Shown: positions 28,182 through 35,731 of the stretch, in pieces
How positions within the stretch are numbered: the stretch's first letter is position 1
Layout of the letters: each line of letters begins with the position of its first letter
From: Betaproteobacteria bacterium
GTDB lineage: Bacteria > Pseudomonadota > Gammaproteobacteria > Burkholderiales > JACQAP01
Assembly (NCBI GenBank): GCA_025357235.1
Contig: JANXPQ010000002.1
Location: forward strand, 1-35,731
Direction: 5' to 3'
DNA: 35,731 nt
The notes under the pieces: model-generated
Databases searched by the model: none
What the model was told of the DNA's origin: nothing
What the model saw: the letters and a program-made list of their open reading frames with translations, nothing else
Made by a program: the position numbers and the translations under genes

Positions 28182-28691
28182 GTGACCACCGCCACCATTG
28201 CCAGTCGTCCGAAATCTGCGCGAGCGGCAATGGCCGCCGGGAGCGCTGCGCAAAGCCCGCAACCGCTCGTCTGCACCGGGGCAAGGCTGCGCCGTCTTAC
28301 GCGGCGCATCACCGCGTTCTATGAGCACCACATGCGCGACAGCGGGTTGAAGCTTTCCCAGTACTCGCTGCTGGCGCAATTGTCGGAAGTTCCGCAGGCG
28401 TTGACCGCGCTGGCCGACCGCATGGAGATCGATCGCACGACGCTGACTCGCAGCCTGCAACCCTTGCTGGAACAAGGCTGGGTTGCGGAGTCGTCTGGTA
28501 CCGACGCGCGGCAGCGCCTGATCGTGCGCACTGCGAGCGGCACCCGCGCCCGCGACGCGGCGCGCAAGTATTGGCGGCAGGCCCAGCTCGCGCTCGAGCA
28601 GCACCTCGGCCGGGATTTCGTCGCCAACTTCCACGCCCAGCTCGATCAGGCCCTGTCGCGCCTCAAGCCCGCCCTTCCAGAGGATAACTAG
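28182..28691 (+). CDS. MarR-family transcriptional regulator
   Basis: DNA-binding protein of up to 169 residues. After a low-complexity N-terminus come ARLRRLTRRITAFYEHHMRD, KLSQYSLLAQLSEVPQALTA, the recognition region LADRMEIDRTTLTRSLQPLL and wing GWVAESSGTDARQRLIVRT. The start is GTG 28182 (weak ribosome-binding site) or ATG 28230. The MFS gene follows 2 bp later, so it probably controls that carrier. Confidence 0.87.
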   Translation: MTTATIASRPKSARAAMAAGSAAQSPQPLVCTGARLRRLTRRITAFYEHHMRDSGLKLSQYSLLAQLSEVPQALTALADRMEIDRTTLTRSLQPLLEQGWVAESSGTDARQRLIVRTASGTRARDAARKYWRQAQLALEQHLGRDFVANFHAQLDQALSRLKPALPEDN

Positions 28692-28693
28692 CC

Positions 28694-29929
28694 ATGTCTT
28701 CCCGCAACGAAAACCGCTCCTACTGGTTCGTCGTCCTGCTCGCCGCCGCATTATTGATGGTCACCATGGGATCGCGGCAGTCGCAGGGTCTGTTCCTGTC
28801 GCCGCTCAATACCTCCACGGGACTCGGCATCGCCACCATCAGCCTGGCCATGGCGATCGGCCAGTTCGTCTGGGGCGCCGTGCAGCCGATCGCGGGGGCG
28901 ATTGCCGACCGCTACGGTCCGGGACGCGTACTCGTCGGCGGCATCCTCCTGCTCGCGCTCGGCTCGGCGATCACGCCGCTCATGACGACCTCCATGGGCC
29001 TGATATTTTCGCTCGGCATCCTGGTGGCGGCGGGCGCGGGCGCGGGAAGCTTCTCGGTGTTGATCGGGTCGGCCGCGCGGCACATGCCGCCGGAAAAACG
29101 CGGCATGGCTGCCGGCATCATCAATGCCGGCGGATCGTTCGGGCAATTCGTATTCGCGCCGATCACGCAAGGCCTGATCGGCGCGCTGGGCTGGATGGGT
29201 GCGATGTGGTCGATCGCCGGGATCGCACTGGCCGCCCTGCCGATCACCCGCGCGCTGCGTGGCAAACCCGTGACCGCCGCGGAAGCTGCGCGCTCGGTGG
29301 CCGCCAATCCCGCCGACAAGGGCATGAAAGCTGCGCTGCGCGATGCGATGAAGGATCGCAGCTACCTGCTGCTGCACGCCGGATTCTTCACGTGCGGATT
29401 CCATATCGCCTTCCTGATCACGCATCTGCCGGGGGAAGTACAGTTGTGCGGACTTTCGGCGCAGGTGGCAAGCTGGTCGCTGGCGATCATCGGCCTGTCC
29501 AACATCGCGGGCAGCCTGCTGGCCGGCTGGGGAACGCAACGCTATCGCAGCAAATATATTCTGTTCTGGATGTACAGTTCGCGCGCGGTGCTGATCCTGA
29601 TCTATCTCGCCGCGCCTAAAACTGCGCTGACGTTCTATCTCTTTGCTGCGGGCCTCGGACTGACCTGGCTTGCGACCGTGCCGCCGACTGCCACCATCGT
29701 CGGCAAGCTGTTCGGCACCCGCTACCTGGCCACCCTCTTCGGCCTGACGCTGCTGTCCCACCAGATCGGCGCTTTCCTCGGCGCCTGGCTGGGCGGACTT
29801 GCCGTCGTCAACCTCGGTGACTACACGGTGATGTGGTACCTCGATGCCGGGCTCGCCACCTTTGCGGCCCTGGTCAACCTGCCCATCCGCGAAGTGCCGA
29901 TCGCGTCACCCAGGCTGCAGGCCGCCTGA
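28694..29929 (+). CDS. MFS transporter
   Basis: Twelve-helix major-facilitator protein of 411 residues, monocarboxylate/OFA-like. Seen: VTMGSRQSQGLFLSPLNTST, ADRYGPGRVLVGG (the loop 2-3 motif), PPEKRGMAAGIINAGGSFGQ, and TVPPTATIVGKLFGTRYLAT. AGAGGA in the end of the MarR gene serves as ribosome-binding site. Substrate unknown. Confidence 0.87.
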   Translation: MSSRNENRSYWFVVLLAAALLMVTMGSRQSQGLFLSPLNTSTGLGIATISLAMAIGQFVWGAVQPIAGAIADRYGPGRVLVGGILLLALGSAITPLMTTSMGLIFSLGILVAAGAGAGSFSVLIGSAARHMPPEKRGMAAGIINAGGSFGQFVFAPITQGLIGALGWMGAMWSIAGIALAALPITRALRGKPVTAAEAARSVAANPADKGMKAALRDAMKDRSYLLLHAGFFTCGFHIAFLITHLPGEVQLCGLSAQVASWSLAIIGLSNIAGSLLAGWGTQRYRSKYILFWMYSSRAVLILIYLAAPKTALTFYLFAAGLGLTWLATVPPTATIVGKLFGTRYLATLFGLTLLSHQIGAFLGAWLGGLAVVNLGDYTVMWYLDAGLATFAALVNLPIREVPIASPRLQAA

Positions 29930-30002
29930 AACTTCAAGGGTTTCATCGAATCGCGTAAGATTCCCGGTCGCCGTCAATCACGGGCGCAATCCGGATTTCT
30001 TC

Positions 30003-30977
30003 ATGGCCGAGCAGGGCAACTGGGCGTTTCCGAAGGGCATGCAACCGCAGCAGGAGGAATTGCGGTTCGACCTGGACTCGGCGCTCGACGCAGTCGTGCA
30101 ACTGCGCTCGGAAATTCCCGAAGACGCCTTCACGGCCTCCATTCTCGGCACCGAACGCGCCGGCAACGGCATTGTCATCCGCGACAACGGCCTCGTCCTC
30201 ACCATTGGCTACCTCATTACCGAAGCCCGCAGCATCTGGCTGACGACCAATAGCGGCCTGGCGCTCGCCGGGTACCCGCTGGCTTACGACCAGGCCACCG
30301 GATTCGGGCTGGTGCAGCCGCTGGGCCGGCTGGGTGTATCGGCGCTGCCGCGCGGCAGCGCCTCCTCCTGCGCAATCGGTGACGACGTCATCGTCATCAG
30401 CCACGGCGGGCGGGCGCACGCATTGAAAGCGAAAATCACCTCCAAGCGCGAATTCGCCGGATATTGGGAATACGTGCTCGACGAGGCCGTGTTCACCGCG
30501 CCCGCGCATCCGCAATGGGCAGGTGCCGCGATAGTGGGAATGGATGGCCGGCTGCTCGGCATAGGCTCGCTGCTCGTGGAAGAGGCGTACGAGGGCAAAC
30601 AGGCGCAAGGCAACATGGTCGTGCCAATCGACCTGCTCGAACCGATCCTGGACGACATGCTGAAGTTCGGTGGCCCGAACCGCGCGCCGCGCCCGTGGCT
30701 GGGAATGTATGCGGCGCAAACGGGCAGCCAGGTCGTCGTCGGCGGACTGGCCGAGGCGGGCCCTGCACAACGTGCCGGCATCCGCCACGGCGACATTGTG
30801 CTCGAAGTTGCCGGCCAGCGCGTTGCATCCCTTGCGGACATGTTCCGCAGAATCTGGCAGCTCGGCGCCGCCGGCACGGCAATTCCACTGACGTTGGCCC
30901 GCGAAGGCTCGTTGCTCAACGTGAGCCTGCAATCGGTCGACCGCAACGACCTCCTCAAAAAACCTCAACTGCACTAA
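30003..30977 (+). CDS. HtrA/S1C-like PDZ protein without the catalytic triad
   Basis: Protein of 324 residues with a trypsin-like fold (about 40-210) and a PDZ domain (about 228-312, with GLAEAGPAQRAGIRHGDIVL). The strand where HtrA has its catalytic His reads GLVLTIGYLITEA (Tyr70), the GNSGG serine loop reads PQWAGAAIVGMDG (Ala173), and the Asp position reads TGFGLV. So the triad appears lost and it is likely a pseudoprotease with a binding or sensing role. No signal peptide is seen, so it may be cytoplasmic. The start at 30003 has a weak ribosome-binding site; the frame is open further upstream. Confidence 0.8.
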   Translation: MAEQGNWAFPKGMQPQQEELRFDLDSALDAVVQLRSEIPEDAFTASILGTERAGNGIVIRDNGLVLTIGYLITEARSIWLTTNSGLALAGYPLAYDQATGFGLVQPLGRLGVSALPRGSASSCAIGDDVIVISHGGRAHALKAKITSKREFAGYWEYVLDEAVFTAPAHPQWAGAAIVGMDGRLLGIGSLLVEEAYEGKQAQGNMVVPIDLLEPILDDMLKFGGPNRAPRPWLGMYAAQTGSQVVVGGLAEAGPAQRAGIRHGDIVLEVAGQRVASLADMFRRIWQLGAAGTAIPLTLAREGSLLNVSLQSVDRNDLLKKPQLH

Positions 30978-30991
30978 CCCCCTCACCCCAG

Positions 30992-31019
30992 CCCTCTCCC
31001 CCGCCACCGGGGGAGAGGG
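30992..31019. repeat. CCCTCTCCC-type interspersed palindrome
   Basis: CCCTCTCCCCC and GGGGGAGAGGG form a perfect 11-bp stem around a 6-nt loop. This short palindrome type is scattered in many proteobacterial genomes. It lies between two convergent genes; no T-tract follows. The rest of 30978-31202 holds no gene that I can support. Confidence 0.8.
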
Positions 31020-31202
31020 AGATGGAAAACCAGGCGACAGTTCGTCGCCGTCCGGCATTTCAGCTCCTTCTCTGCCCAGGGGAGGAACTCCGCCGACACG
31101 GCGTTGGCAGCGCCATCCGGGGCGGGCGGCGGAGCTTGGCACACTTCCCGCAATCGGCCGACTTTGTCGGTAACGTGTCCGTGTGCCCGGGGGATGAGGT
31201 GA

Positions 31203-33077
31203 TCAGCCGAACCCGAATCGCGCCGGCAGCCAGAGCGAAAACGCCGGTACGAATACGAGTACCAGGAGGGCGACGAACAGGACCGCGAGATACTTCGCCA
31301 TCGGCCCGATCACATCCTTCAGTTCGGTGCTGGTGATCGAGCAGGTGGCGAACAAACCCAGTCCGACCGGCGGGGAGAACAGCCCGAATCCCATCGCCAC
31401 CACCATGACGGTGCCGAAGTGCAGCGGCGAGACGCCGAGCTGCAGCGCGATCGGCGTCAACAGCGGCCCGAAGATGATCAGCGCCGGTGCCCCCTCGAGA
31501 ATCGCGCCGAATGCGATCATCAGCAGGGTCGAGGCGAGTACGAAGCCGTCGGCGCCGAAGCGGTGCCCCAGGTCCATCATGAACCCGGAAAGCTGCTGCG
31601 GGATCTGCTGGATGGTCAGCGCGAAGGACACGCTCGAAGCCGCCGCGACGATGAAAAGAATGCTGCCGGCCATCGACGCCGAGCGCACGAACAGGCGCAG
31701 CACGCTGTGCGCGTTCAGTTCGCGAAACGCCAGTCCGCCCACGACCAGCGCGTATGCCACCGCGAACGCGGACACTTCCGTCGACGTCGCGATGCCGGAC
31801 GTCACGCCTTTGCCGATCATCGCGATCATGACCAGTCCGACCAGTGCTCCGCCGATCAGCGGCACCATCGCCCGGCGCTTTTCGAACGCCGAGTCGGGAT
31901 CGATGCGCGAGCCGAAGGCGTAGGCCACCAGCGCGAGGGATAGCGCCATGAACGCCGCCGGCACCAGGCCGGCGATGAATAATCCGCCGATGGAAATGTT
32001 GGCGACGAACCCCATGATGATCATGTTGATGCAGGGCGGAATGGTTTCCGCCATGACTGCCGAGGCGGCCAGCAGCCCCGCGGCATCGTTCGGATCCTGC
32101 CGGGTGCGGCGTACCGCGGGCATGATGATGCCGCCAACGGCGGCGATGTCGGCGAGCTTCGAGCCGGACACGCCCGAAAAAAAAGCCGTCGCGGTGATGA
32201 TGATCAGGTTCAACCCGCCGCGCACGCGCCCGAACATGCGCAGCAACAATTCGATCAGCCGCGACGACATGCCGTTCGCCTCCATCAGCAGGCCGGCCAG
32301 CACGAAGAAGGGAATCGCCAGCAACACGAAATGATCCATGCCCGACAGCACCTGCTGCGAGTACACCAGCATCGGCAGCGAGGGATCGGCGAGAAAGTAA
32401 AGCAGCGCGGAAAACGCCAGCGCGAACGCGATCGGCAGGCCGGCGACGATGCTCAGCACGAAACCGGTGGCAAGCAGCATCATGGGTGTGGCCGCCTGCG
32501 CGGGCATTGCGGCATTCCAACTCCAGACTGCGGCGGCCATGACGACTGCCAAAGCCAGCGTGCCCCACACAGTCCCGCCCGGACCTTCGAGCGCACTGGC
32601 AATGCCGAACAGCAGCATGAGTGCGCTGCCGATCACGACCGGACCGATGTAGATCCACTGCGGCAGCCCGATCGGCGTAGTCTGGCCGCGCGAATCGGCG
32701 AACAGCGCGCAGGAAGACAGCAACAACGCAAGCGCAACTACGACGACGATCCAGTGGCAAAGCTGGATCAACACCGGGCGCCAGGCGGGAGGAAACAGGT
32801 TGCGGAAGCTGTCGATGCCGACATGCTGCGCGTGTGCCAGCGTCGTCGCCGCGCCGAGGAAGACCTGCATGCCCATCAGGGCGCGCGCAATTTCTTCCGC
32901 CCAGTCCACCGGATCGTGCAGGAAATAACGCCAGACGACCGAGCACAACACCACCAGCACGTCGGCGGCCAGCACCACGGCCGCGAAAATTTCCGTCGCG
33001 GCCAGCAGCCCGCCCAAGGCATGGTGCGCGGAGCGCGGCCTGGAAAACCGGGAGACGTAACTGGCGTTGTCTTTCAT
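31203..33077 (-). CDS. TRAP transporter fused small and large permease (DctQM)
   Basis: Membrane protein of 624 residues joining a DctQ-like four-helix part (about 1-160, with VVWRYFLHDPVDWAEEIARAL) to a DctM-like twelve-helix part (about 190-620: AGLPIAFALAFSALLYF, FVLLAIPFFVLAGLLMEANG, GVSGSKLADIAAVGGIIMP, AETIPPCINMIIMG, FGLFSPPVGLGLFATCSI). It imports an organic acid, driven by an ion gradient, together with DctP encoded 28 bp upstream. Substrate unknown. Confidence 0.93.
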   Translation of the reverse strand: MKDNASYVSRFSRPRSAHHALGGLLAATEIFAAVVLAADVLVVLCSVVWRYFLHDPVDWAEEIARALMGMQVFLGAATTLAHAQHVGIDSFRNLFPPAWRPVLIQLCHWIVVVVALALLLSSCALFADSRGQTTPIGLPQWIYIGPVVIGSALMLLFGIASALEGPGGTVWGTLALAVVMAAAVWSWNAAMPAQAATPMMLLATGFVLSIVAGLPIAFALAFSALLYFLADPSLPMLVYSQQVLSGMDHFVLLAIPFFVLAGLLMEANGMSSRLIELLLRMFGRVRGGLNLIIITATAFFSGVSGSKLADIAAVGGIIMPAVRRTRQDPNDAAGLLAASAVMAETIPPCINMIIMGFVANISIGGLFIAGLVPAAFMALSLALVAYAFGSRIDPDSAFEKRRAMVPLIGGALVGLVMIAMIGKGVTSGIATSTEVSAFAVAYALVVGGLAFRELNAHSVLRLFVRSASMAGSILFIVAAASSVSFALTIQQIPQQLSGFMMDLGHRFGADGFVLASTLLMIAFGAILEGAPALIIFGPLLTPIALQLGVSPLHFGTVMVVAMGFGLFSPPVGLGLFATCSITSTELKDVIGPMAKYLAVLFVALLVLVFVPAFSLWLPARFGFG

Positions 33078-33105
33078 GCAGCGTCCCCGCTTGCGCCGCG
33101 CTGGC

Positions 33106-34134
33106 CTAGCGTGCGGCGGCGACCGCCTGGAACAAGGGCTTCGTGGGCGGATACTGGTTCGCGAACGCTGGCCAGAGCTGCCTTTCCATCAGCTTGCGCA
33201 ACCCGTCGCGCTCCGGCTTCGCCATGGGATGGAAAACAATGCCCAGCTTCTTCAGTTCCTCGAACGCCGCGCGCCCCTTCTCCGCGGCCTGCGCGCGCTG
33301 ATACCGGCTCGCCTCCTGCGCCGCCTGCAGAAACGCCGGGCGGATGTCCGCGGCAATCTTGTCGAGCCCGCGCTTGCCGACTACGGCGACCATCGGCGGG
33401 AACAGATGCTCGGTCAGAAAACAGTGATGCGTCACTTCGTAGAGCTTGGTGGCGAGGACAGTCGAGGCGTCGTGCTCGAAGCCGTCGACCACGCCGGTCT
33501 GCACGGCGGTGTAAAGCTCGTTGAACGGGATCGGCGTGGGCACCGCACCCATGAGCTTGAAGGTATCGATGAAGGCGCTGGTCGGCAACACGCGCAGCTT
33601 CACGCCTTTCAGTTCCGCGAGCGATGTCACCGGCGCCTTGGTATAGACGCTGCGCGCTGCAAAGTGCGATCCCCATCCCATGATCGTGCACCCGGTGCGA
33701 TTGCGCAGGATTTCCGCGAGGCTCGCGCCCACACCTGCGTCGAGCGACCTGGCCATGTGCGCGTAGCTGTCGAACAAATAGCCCAGGTCCAGCATGCCGA
33801 ATTCGGGCGTTACCGTGGCCCAGATCGAGGAACCGGTCAGCATGATGTCGATCGAGCCGACCTTGACCTGCTGCACCACGTCGGCTTCCTTGCCGAGCTG
33901 GCTGTTCGGAAAAAAATCGGGCGTAAGCCGGGCACCCAGCGCGGTTTTCAGGTTGGCGGCGAAACGCTGGTACCAGATGTAGTGCGCCGAGTTCTGGTCA
34001 GCAGTCAGCGAAGAAGAAATGCGCAAGGCAATCGCATTGTCTGCGCGTGCCGTCACGGACAGTCCTGCTGCGGCCAATGCCGCCGTTGCCGAGGCGCCTG
34101 CAACAAAGCGTCGGCGCGACACCGATGTGGTCAT
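33106..34134 (-). CDS. TRAP transporter substrate-binding protein (DctP), Tat-exported
   Basis: Periplasmic binding protein of 342 residues. The N-terminus has a twin-arginine motif (SRRRFVAGASATAALAAAGL), so export is probably folded by Tat. DctP features: FFPNSQLGKEADVVQQVKVG, LKGVKLRVLPTSAFIDTFKL, GAVPTPIPFNELYTAVQTGV and VVDGFEHDASTV. The ATG at 34134 overlaps the stop of the MFS gene (ATGA). Ligand not identifiable. Confidence 0.93.
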   Translation of the reverse strand: MTTSVSRRRFVAGASATAALAAAGLSVTARADNAIALRISSSLTADQNSAHYIWYQRFAANLKTALGARLTPDFFPNSQLGKEADVVQQVKVGSIDIMLTGSSIWATVTPEFGMLDLGYLFDSYAHMARSLDAGVGASLAEILRNRTGCTIMGWGSHFAARSVYTKAPVTSLAELKGVKLRVLPTSAFIDTFKLMGAVPTPIPFNELYTAVQTGVVDGFEHDASTVLATKLYEVTHHCFLTEHLFPPMVAVVGKRGLDKIAADIRPAFLQAAQEASRYQRAQAAEKGRAAFEELKKLGIVFHPMAKPERDGLRKLMERQLWPAFANQYPPTKPLFQAVAAAR

Positions 34135-35396
34135 GTTCGTCCTTTGGGATAAGTGGCCAGGGGCATTTTTCTGCTTCTGCCGAGCAGCATCAATGCAATC
34201 GCCATGTTCACGAGATTGAAGGCAATGCCGTTCATGAATGCGGCCCGGTACGAACCGGTCAGGTCGAAGATCACGCCGGACATCCAGCCGCCCAGCGCCA
34301 TGCCCACCATGGTCGCGGTGAGCACGATGCCGATGCGCGTGCCGGCCTCCTTCGGCGAGAAATACTCGCGGATGATCATCGCATAAGACGGGACGATGCC
34401 GCCCTGGAACAGCCCGAACAGGGCCGAGATGACATAGAGCGAAGCGAGGCCGTCGAACGGCAGGAACAGAAACAGCGCGAAGCACTGCAGGCTCGACCCG
34501 ATCAGCAGCGTGCGCAATCCGCCGATGCGGTCGGAGATCCAGCCGAACACGAGGCGGCTGACGATGCCGCATGCAAGCAGCAGCGACAGCATCTGCGCGC
34601 CGCGCGCGGCGCCGTAACCAAGGTCCCCGCAATAGGCGACCAGGTGCACCTGCGGCATGGACATGGCGACACAGCAGCCTACGCCGGCGATGATCAGCAG
34701 GTTCTGCAATGCCAGCGGTGACATTCCCAGCGGACGAGCGCGGACTGCCAACACTTGCGTGGAGGCGGGTGCGTGGCCGTGTTCTCCCGGCGCCCGCCTG
34801 CGCAGCGTAAGCACCAGGGGAATCATGGTGGCCGCGCAGAAAATCGCGATGCCGAAGAAGGTGTGCCGCCATCCGCTGGTCTCGATGAAATGCTGCACCA
34901 CCGACGGCCACAGCGTTCCGGCGAGGTAGTTGCCGCTGGCGATGATGGCCACGGCGATGCCGCGCCTGCGGGCGAACCAGTGCGACGTATCGGCAAGCAG
35001 CGGCGAGAAGGTTGCCGAACTGCCGAAGCCGATGAGCAGGCCGTGCGCAATCGAGTATTGCCAGAGCGTGGAGGCCGAGGCGGCGGCGGCGTATCCAAGC
35101 GTGAGACAGAAGATGCCGATGATGACCGGGGCCAGGATCCCGAAACGATCCGACATCCGGCCCAGGACGATGCCGCCGACGCCGAAACCAAGCATCGTCA
35201 GCGTATAGGGAAGAGAGGCATCCGCGCGCGCCACCCCGAACTCGGCCTGCACCGCGGGCAACGCCACGACCACCGACCACATGCCGACCCCGCCGATGGT
35301 CGACAGGATCAGTGCCAGCACCAGCCGGGTCCACGCGTAAGTGGAATCCACCCCATCGCGCGCCACACCGCTGTTATTTTCTTGTTCGCTCCTCAC
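34131..35396 (-). CDS. MFS transporter in TRAP operon
   Basis: Twelve-helix MFS protein of 421 residues. Seen: GRMSDRFGILAPVIIG (loop 2-3 motif), HWFARRRGIAVAIIASGNYL, RLVFGWISDRIGG, and FLPFDGLASLYVISALFGLF. The start is GTG at 35396 with no ribosome-binding site; a GTG at 35351 is an alternative. Its stop overlaps dctP by ATGA, so both carriers are made from one transcript. Substrate unknown. Confidence 0.87.
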   Translation of the reverse strand: MRSEQENNSGVARDGVDSTYAWTRLVLALILSTIGGVGMWSVVVALPAVQAEFGVARADASLPYTLTMLGFGVGGIVLGRMSDRFGILAPVIIGIFCLTLGYAAAASASTLWQYSIAHGLLIGFGSSATFSPLLADTSHWFARRRGIAVAIIASGNYLAGTLWPSVVQHFIETSGWRHTFFGIAIFCAATMIPLVLTLRRRAPGEHGHAPASTQVLAVRARPLGMSPLALQNLLIIAGVGCCVAMSMPQVHLVAYCGDLGYGAARGAQMLSLLLACGIVSRLVFGWISDRIGGLRTLLIGSSLQCFALFLFLPFDGLASLYVISALFGLFQGGIVPSYAMIIREYFSPKEAGTRIGIVLTATMVGMALGGWMSGVIFDLTGSYRAAFMNGIAFNLVNMAIALMLLGRSRKMPLATYPKGRT

Positions 35397-35429
35397 CGGG
35401 GGGGATTGTGCCTGAATTACGAGAGAAGC

Positions 35430-35523
35430 GAGGTCAAAGCCAAACGGGGAAAGGGAAAAGTTCAGGGCTAACAGACCCTAAAGCAGCCTTCCTCTTTCAC
35501 CTTTTACCTTTCAACTTTCTCCT
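35430..35523. repeat. Purine-rich block with pyrimidine-rich partner
   Basis: GGTCAAAGCC...GGGAAAGGGAAAAG (35430-35460) faces TTCCTCTTTCACC...TTTACCTTTCAACTTTC (35489-35520). The reverse complement of the right arm shares the core TGAAAGGTAAAAG with the block at 20986-21005. The gap 35397-35625 otherwise shows no gene. Confidence 0.55.
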
Positions 35524-35625
35524 GATTTCTACAGTACGTTACAAAACTCCTGCAACCGGCCGCGTACCAATGCGTTAGAGCAGGCAGCACCATCCATTTC
35601 CAAGCCAAGCCAGGAGGGGCAGGTC

Positions 35626-35731
35626 ATGAACAAAATATCGATTGCGGTAGCAACCGTGCTAGCGATTACCCAAGTAAACGCTCACGCGTTCGAGGCGCTC
35701 GCCAATGTGGTTGGCGTATCGCCGATCACCG
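35626..35731 (+). CDS. Start of an exported protein, cut by the window end
   Basis: Thirty-five codons are visible: signal peptide MNKISIAVATVLAITQVNA, cleavage near AHA-FE, then EALANVVGVSPIT. AGGAGGGG stands ten bases before the ATG. The mature start is reminiscent of glycine-zipper 2TM-domain proteins (a V.PI pattern), but too little remains to be sure. Confidence 0.65.
   Translation, partial: MNKISIAVATVLAITQVNAHAFEALANVVGVSPIT

Noticed and set aside
30992-31019. GC-rich palindrome as an intrinsic terminator
   Set aside because: No T-tract on either strand; the sequence fits a widespread interspersed palindrome instead.

Overview
The window looks like a high-GC betaproteobacterial chromosome segment (Burkholderiales-like lineage; inferred from gene content, codon use and interspersed repeats, not proven). 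Its core, roughly positions 20-18490, is a near-complete aerobic purine-catabolism locus with its own uptake system.

Region 1 (20-3204, minus strand) holds a Tsx-like outer-membrane channel, a BMP-family periplasmic binding protein and an adenine/adenosine deaminase. Region 2 (3609-7362, minus) is a tightly overlapped operon: GntR/FCD regulator, allantoinase puuE, OHCU decarboxylase uraD, allantoicase and ureidoglycolate lyase. Region 3 (7675-18490, plus) diverges from the regulator: HIU hydrolase, XdhA, XdhB, ABC ATPase, two ABC permeases, the cytochrome-c-linked urate oxidase PuuD and guanine deaminase. Together these should bring purines through the outer membrane and periplasm, deaminate adenine and guanine, oxidise hypoxanthine/xanthine to urate, and convert urate via HIU, OHCU, allantoin, allantoate and ureidoglycolate to glyoxylate and urea. 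No xdhC and no urease are present in the window. A 353-bp palindromic element with perfect 21-bp terminal inverted repeats sits exactly between xdhA and xdhB. Two copies of a TGTATACA-T-tract-GACCG motif flank the lower-pathway operon and are candidate GntR operators.

Region 4 (18742-25040) is mixed housekeeping and accessory genes: a threonine-dehydratase-like enzyme, a META-domain envelope protein, a DUF2237 protein, a small unknown protein, a 39-codon methyltransferase-like relic, a PfkB sugar kinase, an AGE-family sugar isomerase and a YbfB-type MFS carrier. Region 5 (25267-30977) has an N-acyl-D-amino-acid-deacylase-like amidohydrolase with a hotdog thioesterase, a secreted coiled-coil protein with a clear terminator, a MarR/MFS pair, and an HtrA-like protein that has lost its catalytic triad. 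Region 6 (31203-35396, minus) is an MFS - Tat-exported DctP - fused DctQM transporter operon. The start of another secreted protein is cut by the window end.

Several intergenic gaps carry purine-rich tandem blocks paired with inverted pyrimidine-rich blocks, which look like a family of hairpin repeats. No tRNA, rRNA, CRISPR array or intact transposase was seen.
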